DNA from: Adiantum capillus-veneris
Lineage: Eukaryota > Streptophyta > Polypodiopsida > Polypodiales > Pteridaceae
NCBI GenBank assembly: GCA_014529385.2
Contig: CM043964.1
Span: forward strand, 2,837,497-2,901,496
Length of the DNA stretch: 64,000 bases
Direction of reading: 5' to 3'
Part shown: in pieces, positions 44,001-53,949 of the stretch
Numbering within the stretch: position 1 is the stretch's first letter
Layout of the letters: each line of letters begins with the position of its first letter
Made by a program: the position numbers and the translations under genes
Notes under the pieces: generated by a model
The model's database searches: none
What the model saw: only the letters and a program-made list of their open reading frames with translations
What the model was told of the DNA's origin: nothing

Positions 44001-45596
44001 TTCATGTCTTCTGAGGTCCAAACCACGATCATAGCAAAGCTGTATGGAGATCCTGAGTTATTCCTTGCACTTCGAGCATTCCTTAACGGAGAGCTACGAA
44101 CGGGATTACCGCAGTTTGTGCAACCAAATAGGCCTGACTCGATTATGATTGATGAGGAAAATCATGTGCAATCACTTGACTTAGATGGACACGAGTCTGT
44201 GATTGAGGTACCCATTAACGAATTAGGGCAGTATTTTGAAGGCGACGAGTCTAATGCGACCCTACCCATCACTACCAAGGGATTAACTATAAAGGGAATT
44301 CTTGATGGTGGTGCGGGAGTTAGCATCGTTACAAAAGATTGTTGGGAATCCATGGGAAAACTCCGCCTCAGTGTTACTAACATTGTGGTAAAGATGGCAA
44401 ATGGTACCATAGCCAAACCTATGGGGATGCTCAAGGATCTTAAGATCAAAGTTCTAGGACACAAGGTACGACATACGTTCATTGTAATGGATTTCTCTAA
44501 ACACCTTATGTCATATGAAATGATTTTAGGACGACCATTCATGAGGGAAGCACAAATGGTTCATGATTGGTCTAAAAATCATGTCTATTTGCAATTCCAA
44601 GACTCTGTCCTTAGAGTGGATTTGGTGACTGGTAAGGTACACCCCTTAGGGAGTAAAACCATTATTGATCATCGCTCTGACACCACAGTTCACTCGGCCC
44701 CACTACAATATTGTTACACTTGTAAGAAGGATACAGACATTGGCCAAGATTCTCCTTATATGGATGTGTTACCGGGTATGACGGAATCAGACAATGTGGA
44801 TTGGGTCCACCTAGCATCAACCATAGACACTTGGGGAAATAGGGGGACGACCTGGGTAACACCTGAGGGGGATGAAATGCCTATACCCTTAAATATGCTA
44901 CAAGCAATGCATATCGCTTCCGACAAGACTCATCCTAATGTAACGAAGAAAACATACAAGTGGGTCCCTAAAGCTTCTTTAGTGACCATACCTAGTGCTA
45001 AAAAGCAGACGCCTTGTAAGAAACGTACCACTCGCTCCAAGAAAAGTAAGAAAATGTTGCGATGGATCCCTAAACGACTATTGGAAGCCCAAGGCTACTA
45101 TCAAGGAAATGATCAAATCTGGGTGCCAAAACGTAGATTGTGCTCTTACCTATCACCTGACCCAAGTGAGCCCAATCCCGTAGCTCCAAAACGAATCAAT
45201 GATCGTGGAAAGGAAAAAATCACAGAATGCTACACACCCGCTCCCGAGCTAGTTTGGGTACCAAAGAAAGAACGATTTGTTCCACCTAGCTCAGGAAGGG
45301 GGGAGTCCCATGAAGATTCTAGCTCATCATGTAATACATCCATAGAGGTAAAAGCTTCTACACAGTCTCCATCTATAGTAGTGGACCTCCATGAAGCTAC
45401 AAAAGAATCCACACCTCCCAGTGTTCAAGAATCACCTGATGAACCACTTCAAGTTCGATCCTGGGAGAGTACCTTACCACCCTTGCAACTTGACGAGGCA
45501 CCTATGGTAATAGAAAACTACTGGCAAAAATCCTCACCTATTACCAACTGGAACAATTGGTTTCAAAGGGTGACAAGCTCATTTCAAACGGTATGA
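41097..45596 (+). CDS. Gag-protease-W(V/I)PK polyprotein, element H
   Basis: 1,499 codons. Residues 1-215 are proline-rich. About 220-400 is the capsid domain (VQIAKLTQKFNGDKDARKHI, SGKAGDWYRTLR, GESVRDFISRLKHLNSRCP). Four zinc knuckles follow: CSICLGPHSTSEC (~459), CNACGRYGHQAKDC (~482), CYECGGPHRVAEC (~634) and CNRCGIDHLIAQC (~672); three have C-x2-C-x3-H-x4-C spacing. A long charged region follows. The aspartic protease is at about 1060-1170 (ILDGGAGVSIVTKDCW, YEMILGRPFM). The C-terminal part has four aromatic-Pro-Lys modules (YKWVPKAS, LRWIPKRL, QIWVPKRR, LVWVPKKE), ending in FQRVTSSFQTV. No RT. Element C is a decayed relative. Confidence 0.85.
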   Translation: MICNVIHGIIQSERQNRGVNILSTGPMRFLDTSKAQQPTLSQMETPLMSPMDPSYVISPGVSMQSEPPSENFSFPNLAQPSIKENTVLTPGISLTENVPMTSTVSAVPLPSVVVPNMGPRPYVPLAPYAHMAPTPPIVPLSYAPRVPLPSPYPSGPMPGYVPYPASSTHMPRPAPVPLPHMIPRVPPPALPPHIGDLAAFAQTIGRSIAENMRHASDREPRSKAVQIAKLTQKFNGDKDARKHIEVFEQVCDSLGERNELHKCNALSLTLSGKAGDWYRTLRVDEKTIYPTLRRLFLKEYIREGVLWGVASQLMKAERKEGESVRDFISRLKHLNSRCPVNERFNNNQLLDRFIRGLRNEGIYNGLVIRGITTWEDVTANAIQLEDNLMIAGMRVSTDTRSTSSQAIEYEPMTAKPIANEPKVFQTFLTDLTKAIQESLKDNRPPQNSHMYPRREQQWCSICLGPHSTSECPTFRVKFNGTCNACGRYGHQAKDCLMIKRMMENRPPVAWMDAPRAPVLMPAPPVEQLPQHMVPRPQNVVQATPLPPPVLGPQPPHPRVAPMNQVGCEPSNAYPDGCEEEIDTSIAYGLDTLEECPIYYMEDCWGQVKPVYQAAALASRGQNINTQARRPPLQCYECGGPHRVAECPIRLQKNAAQMQMNQGSTSAMPILTCNRCGIDHLIAQCPYNPNAPKITPLNLVEIASVTSPIPPVAPAYAITQSMLQGPGHILEERDTTSVIQAKKKKTRRKKSQNTENSKPSSKKNIGTGDDPVYMNDLEDDSDSIETMETRTNTTKRKTDKENLNMEPNENRIRENHKEPLKTPQVFLNPIQDPQDKPQGKKGKNRKKKIGTYPNPVDEIEQVKHLRGLVDKTQRKLEPEPMQVKIHDTVFPTQVHPPHMNHRPLAISSIIQEGSEDGTSKSEHTPFLLERMFNEGIPDPIEEYEIPSSPVPSQGPTPCKTPMNVAKLVDFMSSEVQTTIIAKLYGDPELFLALRAFLNGELRTGLPQFVQPNRPDSIMIDEENHVQSLDLDGHESVIEVPINELGQYFEGDESNATLPITTKGLTIKGILDGGAGVSIVTKDCWESMGKLRLSVTNIVVKMANGTIAKPMGMLKDLKIKVLGHKVRHTFIVMDFSKHLMSYEMILGRPFMREAQMVHDWSKNHVYLQFQDSVLRVDLVTGKVHPLGSKTIIDHRSDTTVHSAPLQYCYTCKKDTDIGQDSPYMDVLPGMTESDNVDWVHLASTIDTWGNRGTTWVTPEGDEMPIPLNMLQAMHIASDKTHPNVTKKTYKWVPKASLVTIPSAKKQTPCKKRTTRSKKSKKMLRWIPKRLLEAQGYYQGNDQIWVPKRRLCSYLSPDPSEPNPVAPKRINDRGKEKITECYTPAPELVWVPKKERFVPPSSGRGESHEDSSSSCNTSIEVKASTQSPSIVVDLHEATKESTPPSVQESPDEPLQVRSWESTLPPLQLDEAPMVIENYWQKSSPITNWNNWFQRVTSSFQTV

Positions 45597-47231
45597 TCTA
45601 CCCAAGGAAGGGGGGAGTGTTTGCTGACAGTCCTCATTCATTTGTTTCCCTCTCAACCTTTTTCCATGACCTCTCAATCACCAATCTTAGGGAATGTACA
45701 TATAAAGCTTTATACTCAAAAAAAAAAAAAAAAAAAAGGAGCAAGAGCAATTAGCAAACGAGTATGCACAATAAAAGTCAAAACATTGACTCAGACCTAC
45801 ACATGTCACATCTGGTACAGTGAAACAGAAACCTATGCCATAAAACACCTTTGATCCTCATCACTTGAGTGATGGAGGGTAGGTAAGATTAGTACGATAG
45901 GAGTGTTTCCGTTTTAGAGTTGAGTGATTCGCAAAGTTCTCTTTTCCTACTAATGTGCCTCCTGGAGGTATTCCTTTTGTTTCCTAGTGTGTACAGGAGC
46001 GTGTTGCTGTGGTTAGGATTTGGACCTTCATGGAACCTTTCTCTCGTTCACACTTCAAATCAAGCGCGACCATCGACACAAACAGGTGTTTCTTGTCCAT
46101 TAGCATTGCCATTATCTTTTTGCATCTATGATTGTCTGCTTTGATTGTGATTGGTAGCATAATATTCAGCGCATTGGCTTAGTATCAAACATTTAATTCA
46201 ATGTAATGTTTTGTCATAATCACTTGTCTAGGTTTAAAAATCAAGCAGTCCGACTAAGCTAGTTTGACCAAGCTAGGTATTAGAAATCTTCTCTTAATAC
46301 CATGGGGAATGCCTTCCTAATAAGCAATGGTTACTTAGGTTCTTAATCCGATTTAGGCAGCATTGTGTGAAATGTACTAGGGCTTTCTAGTGGGCTTAAC
46401 CCTAGTGACCTTTAGCTTAAGTATTATAAAGGGAGTTTACTAATGTGATGAGCCTGGGGAGGGTAACAGTGTTATATGACCCCCCAAAATTACAAAATTA
46501 AAATGATGAAAATGAACAAGCAAAAAATCAAAGTGCCACAATGTAAAATTTTAAGCTGGAAGAGAAATCTCAGCTTGAATTGGTACTTCACTCACATGTA
46601 TTGCCTATGGTACTAGAGCCCTAGAGGTTCCCAGTGTGGGCGCTTTTCCTTGAAAAGCAAAAAACCCAAGGCATACAAAATAAGCACACACATCATAATT
46701 GAATCAATGTGAAAAGACTTTGGGGGGTCAAAGAAAAAGTAATCAGTCAGGCGATGATTTCATGAGAAATTCCTTTTATGGTAGCTTAACTACAAGGTTT
46801 TCTAGATATAGCCTCTAGTCAGCCCTCGAACATGAATACTTGGCTCTCGCGATTAAACAACTTAATTGACCACTGAAAATTAAGAAGCTTACCCATGGTA
46901 TTAATATTCGATCTCTAGTGCCTTTCGACCATCAAATTAGCGACCCCAGACTTGTTTAATTTTCTACCTTTACATCTGTTTATGCATTTGAGTACATTGC
47001 AATTTAATGTTCATTGCTAACAAATTGTTTGAAATTCTTTTACCAATCAATTTGTCTACCTAAAACTGCATATGATTTTTAAGAGAATGCTTTTTAAGCG
47101 AATGCAATTACTGTGCAATGTTGTTTGAGTTTGCAGTGACTAATGAAGGCTAAGGACATTCATCTCAAATGCTCTTCCACCTCGACGAACCAGCTTCAAC
47201 TCAATAGCTTCCGAGGATGGAATCTACATCA
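45597..47231 (+). other. 3' untranslated region of element H
   Basis: About 1.6 kb without a convincing ORF. A purine tract AAGGAAGGGGGGAG lies at 45603-45616 directly after the stop, resembling the tract at 47231-47241 that precedes the LTR. An A run is at 45719-45736. Confidence 0.6.
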
Positions 47232-47243
47232 GGAAGGGGGGCA
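47231..47243 (+). other. Polypurine tract, element H
   Basis: AGGAAGGGGGGCA directly before the 3' LTR start TGTTAAC. Confidence 0.85.
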
Positions 47244-47808
47244 TGTTAACCCTCACGGCACACGGACACCCTATGATCTATAAACGTTGTATTATTTAGA
47301 GTCAGGTACCGGGCTTGTCGGACCAATAGGGAAAGGTAGAGTGATCGCCGATGAGAGGCGCACTTTAACAAGAACATGCTAGGGTTAGTTGGCTAAGCAT
47401 GGGCGCCCAAGTGTGAATGGGGTGAGCTCCTATAAAAGCCAACTAAACCTAATTTTTACTCATTCTCTCATTTGTGCAATAGAAGAGTGCTCTTGCTCCA
47501 TCTCCATCTTCTTCTTCTTCACCTCCTTGTGTGTGTGTGTGTGTGTGAGAGAGAGAGGGAGAGTGTGTATGCGATCGAGCATTACGAAGGCACGACGGCG
47601 GCGAAGCGGTTGAGCGCGGCACGACTACAGCTTCTTCTTCATCGCGGCGAGGAATCCACCACGAAGGCGAGCGTAGAGTGGTGAGTGACACACCCTTTGT
47701 TCTCTTGAGCTTTCTAGTTTAGACTTGTTGTGTGCTTGGAGCCGTTTGTGGCTCGCACACGGTGTATTGGCAAGTCCCTTGCTTCGACAGTGCGGCAAGG
47801 AGCGCACA
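47244..47808 (+). repeat. 3' LTR of element H
   Basis: 565 bp, nearly identical to 39297-39869 apart from a shorter TG/AG repeat and a few substitutions. Followed by the target duplication TGTTC. Confidence 0.93.
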
Positions 47809-47813
47809 TGTTC

Positions 47814-48652
47814 ATTTTATTTCCAATGTTGAATCAGTCCTCACCCCCCTACTGATCACAGGGGGCAGAGTTCCTCGTTAAGGACTCTTGAATCCACGAC
47901 TTGCTTTTTATGCGGTGGATACCCACGTCTTGCTTTCTATGCGGTGGGAGTGTCCATGACGTGCTTTCTATGCGGTGGACATACCTAGTTGTATGGACAG
48001 CTAGGCGACAACGGGAGGAGTGAACTCTCATTGGAGGGGGGATGTTGTACCTCCAGAACATTGGAATTTTAATGAATAAGTTTGAGTAGAATTTTTACTA
48101 GAATACTGTCTTGGTGTTGTTTGCAATACTGGTTGAAGGGCTGTCTTAACGAACAATGTGCTTCGGAATTAAAACAAGGAATGTTTATGTTGAACAACCT
48201 TTGTGGTGGTAATTAGGTCACACAAGGAAGTGTGAGTATGGGGGTGGAAAGTGGGGGCTTGGCTCAGGTTGCCAATGCCTACGAGATCGGTGGTCCCGAT
48301 TGGTCGGGAACTCTCTGTCCCCATAGTGCTTACTTCGATTTTAGTAATACTCATTGCACCTAGAGCGGTGAAATATCGAGAGTACGTGCCTCTGAAACAT
48401 GGGGGAAAAGGCACTCGGGGTTTCTCTCCTCTTGGAAGGTGGGTCTTAGGATCACTAGATAGTTTAAGTACGCTTCCCCTGCGAGGTGGAGCTAGATCTC
48501 CTTGCTAGTAAGCTCGAACTCGACTCACTTGTGATGAGAGATCGTCCGCTAGTCGAACCCTGAACCATTTTGTTTACTTCCGCAATAGATCTAGTGGCCA
48601 CCAGATTCACCATCAAATCCGCTGGTTGATACGGCGGGGTGGGGACCTCACA
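47814..48652 (+). repeat. 5' LTR of element G, right part
   Basis: Collinear with 58487-59344. Contains a ~30-bp tandem repeat (TGCTTTCTATGCGGTGG units, 47905-47985), three units here against four in the 3' LTR. Ends CCTCACA two bases before the primer site. Confidence 0.92.
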
Positions 48653-48654
48653 CC

Positions 48655-48666
48655 TGGTATCAGAGC
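48655..48666 (+). promoter_or_regulatory. Primer-binding site (initiator Met tRNA), element G
   Basis: TGGTATCAGAGC, two bases after the LTR end; canonical. Confidence 0.92.
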
Positions 48667-48765
48667 CTAGGTTAGGCTGGGAAATAAAGTCGTATTGTTT
48701 GAACATTTAAAAGGAACTGAAAGTATATAGGTATTTGATCCGAATTCGTTGCATTGGTGTTGCAG

Positions 48766-49197
48766 AAAGACCCTGTGCTCGAATATCGGAAGGTCCAAGT
48801 GTTTGAGCTTATTTATGAGCAAGCTCGAAGATCCCCAGTTTACCAGTTCAGGCGAGATGTCATGGAGGTACTATTGAAGGGTTATACGCCACACTCCACT
48901 CGCATTGATAGAGGATGGGAACTTGATTGGACATTTCTAGGAGGGGTTTACTACATCAACGCTCGGAAGCTAGGATGCCTGGCTACCGATTTGAAGAAGA
49001 TACGTTGGGGAGAAGAGTTGAGGGTCCTAGAGATATTCTACTTGGTGCCTACACGATTGGACCAGACTGTTTCAGACAACTCCAATCAAACCATCAACGA
49101 ATGGCTTTTGGAGAAGGTCACCAACGTGATCCCAGCGAACCGAGTCAAAACCTTTGGATTACTGAAAGCGGAACTCCGGCTTGATATCTTAGATTAA
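48766..49197 (+). CDS. Leader ORF / putative second exon, element G
   Basis: Open frame of about 144 codons beginning at the acceptor TTGCAG (48765): KDPVLEYRKVQVFELIYEQA, then YQFRRDVMEVLLKGY, LDWTFLGGVYYINARKLG, EELRVLEIFYLVPTR and NEWLLEKVTNVIPANRV, ending AELRLDILD at TAA. There is no ATG at its start, which supports use as an internal exon joined to the LTR exon at 38942. It sits between primer site and capsid. I do not recognise the domain; it could be an N-terminal matrix-like part of Gag. Confidence 0.55.
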   Translation, partial: KDPVLEYRKVQVFELIYEQARRSPVYQFRRDVMEVLLKGYTPHSTRIDRGWELDWTFLGGVYYINARKLGCLATDLKKIRWGEELRVLEIFYLVPTRLDQTVSDNSNQTINEWLLEKVTNVIPANRVKTFGLLKAELRLDILD

Positions 49198-49485
49198 TAT
49201 CCACTCAAGAATGAGTATAGAAACTATTACACGAATGAAGTAGTGCATCATGTGAATACCATCTCCTAGGCGTATTTTATACGCAATCCATAAAGCCATG
49301 TAATAAGCTGATCATCAGTTATCCTAAACCTTGAGGGGTTTCAATTGTAATAAATTTTCATCAATAAAGTGCTTTTTGTCTCTGAATCTCTGTCTTTTGA
49401 TAAAGTAGAATCTTGAATTTTATTTAAAGTCTCGTGTCTATTTTGAAATCCAAGTAATGTATCAAGAATTCGTACAATCCATGTA

Positions 49486-50233
49486 GGTACCACCTGTTGC
49501 TCTGTACTCGGCAGCACAAGAGAAAAAGATCCTCCTTAAGCAAGCCCAACCTCCGATCTTTAAGGGCGAGGGGGAAAATGTGGAGAGAGATGAGGAAGTA
49601 TGGATGGAAGCCATGGACGATTACTTTGAAGCTGCGGGGACCCAACCCGTAAATCAGACCATGCTTGCGATGTTCTGCTTGACTGGCGATGCCAAGATAT
49701 GGTGGAAGCAACATTGCAGGGACATGGATATTAAGGGATCTTCCCAATATTGGGAAGACATCAAAGTTGCGATAATGGGGCGTTATTTACCGCCTGCCTA
49801 TAGAACCTTGAGGATGAATGAATTCTTTTCACTTCGGCAGCTGAATTCATCTGTCGAAGAATACTATGCAAAGTTTGTCACTCTTCGGAGATATGCTCCT
49901 ACGATGACCTTGGAACAACAGATGGCAAGGTTCTGCCAAGGACTAATCGATCCCCTGAATACTCGGTTGGAAGCTCTCAGGCCGACGACGCTACAGGATG
50001 CCTTGTTAAGGGCCAAACCTTTAGCTCTCGAACTACAAAGGGCTAATCAGAACAGGAGGAATCATTGGGAAAAGAGGGCAAGGACAACTACTTGGGATAA
50101 CAGACCAGACAACCAAGCGTATAACCAGTGCCCTATTGTGGCTACCACCACAACCATGGAGTTCCCTGATGTCCGATGCTATGGCTGCGGTGAGCATGGG
50201 CATTACAGATCCAATTTCCCCAGGAACAATTAG
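49486..50233 (+). pseudogene. gag capsid and zinc knuckle, element G
   Basis: The frame opens after TAG at 49483 and reads AAQEKKILLKQAQPPIFKGE, EVWMEAMDDYFEAAGTQP, FCLTGDAKIWWKQHCRD, LRMNEFFSLRQLNSSVEEYY, AKFVTLRRYAPTMTLEQQMA and FCQGLIDPLNTRLEALRP. This is a typical chromovirus Retrotrans_gag. The knuckle CYGCGEHGHYRSN has lost its last Cys (Phe), and the frame ends at TAG (probably from CAG) in the protein linker. A splice acceptor-like end (CATGTAG) at 49485 could join it to upstream exons. Confidence 0.82.
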
Positions 50234-50935
50234 GCAACCAATGCCAATGCCATACCCTTGAATACCCGTGGGCGTGGCCAAGCTAATGGAAGAGGAGGAA
50301 GAGGAAGGATGAACAGAGGGCGAGGGCGTGGAGCTACCGCCAGAGTGAATGCCGCAATGGTACAACCAACTGTGGGTGACGAAGCAGTGGAGAGAGAAAA
50401 CCTACATGCTGCAATTGACAATCCCAATGGTTGCAAGAAATACGCAGTCATTCATACGCCATGATCTCTCAGAGGTGAACAAGTTAAATTCCTTTTAGAT
50501 TGTGGTAGTACTCTTTCGTTTCTTTCACCCAGATGCATGAGAAATCTAAAGCTAGATAAGTATCCAACAAGCAAGCTATTTGTAGAGTTAGCAAACGGCA
50601 AGGAAGTAGTATCTCAACATTCTGCAGGAAAAATCGATTTTGATTTAGGGGGACACCCAACTTCTGCCCAATTTCGAACCCTACCCTTAGGATTCTTTGA
50701 TGGGATACTAGGGATGGACTAGCTAAAGCGAAATAGGGCCCACATACATTGTGCACAAGGGAATTTTACCTTTACAGATAACTTGGGTAATGAAGCCTTA
50801 ATCCAGGGGGAAAATGGGAGACCTAAGGCTACTCTAGTTAAGGCTAGTAGACTTTTGAAGGGACTCAGGAAGGGTCAGCAAATTTATGCAGTAAAACTCA
50901 ACAAGGTGGACCAATCAGATACCTCATTTTGACCA
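50234..50935 (+). pseudogene. Gag-protease linker and aspartic protease, element G
   Basis: A Gly/Arg-rich linker (GRGQANGRGGRGRMNRGRGR, 50266 onward) leads to the protease: VKFLLDCGSTLSFLSPRCM (catalytic Asp followed by Cys instead of Ser or Thr), KLFVELANGKEVVSQ flap, and LPLGFFDGILGMD, where a TAG replaces the Trp of the usual ILGMDWL. Further frames reach YAVKLNKVDQSD and a TGA near 50931. Several stops; inactive. Confidence 0.82.
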
Positions 50936-50938
50936 AAC

Positions 50939-52117
50939 TGGTTGAGAGAGTATGATGATGTATTCCCTAAAGACCTTACGAATCTTCCACCGCATAGAGA
51001 GGTAGATCACGAGATCGAGACTATCCCTCGATGCAAACCTATCTCTAAAAGACCTTATAAAATGTCACTTCCAGAGGCTATCAAACTCAAGGAAAAACTT
51101 AGACAACTCATTGAGCAAGGATTCATTTGACCCATTATTTCTCCTTGGGGTGCTCCAGTTCTTTTTCAGAAAAAGAAGGATGGGACCTTAAGGCTATGCA
51201 TAGACTACCGGGGACTGAACCAGGTAACTGTCAAGAACAAGTATCCGATTCCAAGGATTGACGAACTTTTGGACAGACTCCATGGCGCCAAAATTTTTAC
51301 AAAGATTGATCTAAGGTCAGGATATTACCAAATCAGAATCAAAGAATCAGATATTCCAAAGACATCTTTCAACACTAGGTACGGGCACTACGAGTTCACA
51401 GTAATCTCTTTTGGTCTAACAAATGCTCCTGTAAGCTTCAATCGACTTATGCAAGATATGTTCAGACCTTACCTGGATGATTTTGTCTTGGTTTTCTTTG
51501 ATGACATTCTCATCTACTCTAAGAACGAGGTAGATCACGAAGAACATGTTCGCAAAGCACTTGATCTTCTTCGAAAACACCAACTTTACGCTCAAGAGAG
51601 CAAGTGCACTTTTTGCTCACCAAAAGTCAACTATCTTGGATTTGTCATATCGGCTGAGGGGATTTCAGTGGACCCAGACAAGGTCAAGGACATCGTTGAT
51701 TGGCCTCAACCATCCACTGTCAGCGAAGTAAGAGGATTTCTTGGAATAACGGGATGGTACAGGATTTTTGTCAAGGACTATGCACATATTGTTGCACCTT
51801 TGACGGAACTCCTAAAGAAAGGGATGAGGATCGAATGGAAGACCGAGCACGATTCTAGCTTTGCTAAACTAAAAGAGTTCTTGGTCTCAACTCCTATTTT
51901 AAAGCTTCCAGATTTCAGTAAGGAATTTGAAGTAGCAACGGATGCTAGCAAATTTTCTCTAGGCGGAGTTCTTACTCAAGAAGGAAGACCAGTGGCGTAT
52001 ACTTCGCGAAAGCTGAGAGATCATGAGAAGGATTATCCTACTCATGTTTTGGAACTTTTAGCAGTTATTCATGGGCTGAAGTTATGGAGACATTATCTTC
52101 TCGGACGCAAGTTTTAG
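50939..52117 (+). pseudogene. Reverse transcriptase and RNase H start, element G
   Basis: REYDDVFPKDLTNLPPHREV opens the RT connection; a TGA at 51128 ([14 protein letters not shown], from CGA) breaks it. RT motifs: [37 protein letters not shown] (motif A), [20 protein letters not shown], and catalytic [16 protein letters not shown]. The thumb is [20 protein letters not shown]. RNase H follows: [20 protein letters not shown] with its catalytic Asp, [18 protein letters not shown], then TAG at 52115 (F*LVTDHKSL, from CAG). It resembles an intact pol split only by transition-type stops. Confidence 0.9.
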
Positions 52118-52953
52118 CTGGTGACAGACCACAAGAGCTTAAAATGGATTTTTACTCAACCTATTCTCAATATGCGACAACGACGATGGATAGAGCTATT
52201 ACAGGAATATGATCTTGACATAAAGTATAGACCAGGAAAGGAAAATGCAGTTGGTCTTAGCCGAAAATCCTTTCTCGGAGCTATCTCTATTCCAAGTAAC
52301 CCTATCTGGAATAGAATCAAAGAAGCATCTTTAGTAGATCCAGAATACCAACATATAGTATCTCTAGTCCAGCAGAATAAGATGCCTGAAGCTAAAGATT
52401 ACTCTCTTATGGGAGGATGTCTTTACTACAGACATAGAATCTGTGTACCCAGAGACCCAGCTCTAAAGAAGGCTATTCTGTATGAAGCACACGATAGCCC
52501 TACATCCGGACATCCAGGCTATGCTAAGACTGTTCATGCTGTCAGGAGGAGTTATTTTTGGTATGGAATGAAAGGAGACATACTTTGCTATGTGTGGCAA
52601 TGTCTTTCTTGTCAGCGGATAAAGGCCAAAAGAATCAAGTTACCAGGGCAACTTCAGCCTCTTGACATACCCCAGATGAAATGGGAATGCATCAGTATGG
52701 ATTTTGTTACAAGATTACCTTCTACAGGAGGTTATGATTCTGTTTTTGTGGTTGTTGATATGCTCACAAAAGTGCCTCATCTAATACCCGTAAAGACAAC
52801 CTTTACTACTTCAGATGTTAGTCGGGTATTCATCAAGGAGATTTTTAGGTTACATGGTCTGCCCAAGCGTATTGTCAGTGATAGAGATGCCAAGTTTACA
52901 TCAAAATTTTGGACTTCTCTTTTCCAATCTATTGGGTCACAATTAGCCTTCAG
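52118..52953 (+). pseudogene. RNase H end and integrase N-terminal/core, element G
   Basis: TDHKSLKWIFTQPILNMRQR completes RNase H. The integrase zinc-binding HHCC runs YEAHDSPTSGHPGYAKTVHA to CYVWQCLSCQRIKAK. The core holds WECISMDFVTRLP (first Asp) and LPKRIVSDRDAKFTSKFW (second Asp). The frame is cut at GSQLAFS by element I and resumes at 55769 with [16 protein letters not shown]. Confidence 0.9.
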
Positions 52954-53269
52954 TGTTGGGATGCGGGGAGGGAGATGAGCTCAAGGAGGCTTGAAAGTAA
53001 ATGTTTCCATTGCTACACAGTGAACTTTACACACATAATAAAGTGTATTCGACCACTTAAGTGAAAAGTAGAGATACACACAATATTAAAGCATCATATT
53101 GCATAGCATATATTATATGTACAGCACAAGGCTTTATATAGGGCCTTGATATTACACGGCTGGCACAAATGCATATACATGGCTAATTCTTGTGTTTACA
53201 GCAAATACACTAAGGTGTCAACATCAACTCAAATGAGATGTAGAGGGATGTCCCATGCCTATCTCAACA
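52954..53269 (-). repeat. 3' LTR of element I
   Basis: Inverted ends TGTTG/CAACA. Has about 17 bp (CTTAAGTGAAAAGTAGAG region) missing from the other copy. Confidence 0.9.
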
Positions 53270-53282
53270 ATCCTCCCCTTAG
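53270..53282 (-). other. Polypurine tract, element I
   Basis: Minus strand CTAAGGGGAGGAT adjoining the LTR start TGTTGAG. Confidence 0.75.
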
Positions 53283-53457
53283 GCATGGACTATACTGAAT
53301 GAAGCTGAATCGAGACCTAAGGCCACACGGCTAATGGTCACACAGACCGAGGTAGTCTCACAGACTATAGTCACACAGACTGAGTGGTCTCATTACATGG
53401 TGTCACACAGACTAAGAAGTCCTCCCCTTAAACAGAAAAGGTGGAAGACTATCCATT

Positions 53458-53904
53458 TTACAGTACATCAGTATATTCGCAAAAGTAGTTGGGGGCGGCA
53501 CACACATGGAGACAATTCTCTTCCTGTTCAGCTGTATCTTCGTCCTTTTCTTCTGCAAGATTAACTCTATTTTTGTTGCTTCCTTGGCATTTTGATGGTG
53601 GATGACCTTTAATGCCGCAATTGCTACAATATTTGTTCTTGTAGCAGTCCTTGGAGAAGTGTCCAGGTTTGCCACATTCATAACACTTTTTGTTATTTAA
53701 TCTAGGTGATGATGATGAAGCCCTAGATGATGATGATGATGATGATGTGAAATAAGCTCCTCCCATTGATTCAGATTTCTTCTTATTTTTCTTTTCTTCT
53801 TCATGGATTGCCCCTGTAACATATTGCAGAGAAGGAATGGGTTCCTTTTGCTCTAAGACTGTTACTATATTGTCAAAACTTTCAGGTAGAGCACTTAGCA
53901 GCAC
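53458..53904 (-). pseudogene. copia-type gag, C-terminal part with two zinc knuckles, element I
   Basis: LLSALPESFDNIVTVLEQKE and the helix SLQYVTGAIHEEEKKNKKK match the UBN2/copia Gag C-terminal part. The Ser-rich linker is followed by knuckles CYECGKPGHFSKDC and CSNCGIKGHPPSKC. The frame ends in the acidic stretch EEKDEDTAEQEENC. It is separated from the N-terminal part by a TAG near 53949. Confidence 0.85.
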
Positions 53905-53949
53905 AGCGACTTGATCTTCTTCCGGGACTTGGCACTGAATGTAAGTGAG

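Larger units (their letters stand above)
39297..47808 (+). mobile_element. Element H: gag-protease-WVPK retrotransposon, copy 2 (nearly intact, no RT)
   Basis: 8,512 bp with LTRs of 573 and 565 bp (TGTTAAC...GCGCACA), target duplication TGTTC (39292-39296 and 47809-47813; empty site seen in the 3' LTR of G near 58474). Carries a short MHLRSG frame, a 1,499-codon gag-protease-WVPK frame, a 1.6-kb untranslated tail and a polypurine tract. No RT, RNase H or integrase is present, so it must be mobilised by another element. The nearly identical LTRs and long intact frame suggest recent transposition. Confidence 0.92.

Noticed and set aside
43262-44862. Minus-strand ORFs within the large frame of element H.
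   Set aside because: Antisense shadows of the 1,499-codon Gag-protease ORF.
39442-47807. ORFs in the LTRs of element H with Cys/Val or Arg/Glu runs.
   Set aside because: Translated TG/AG microsatellite; differ in length between LTRs, so not coding.
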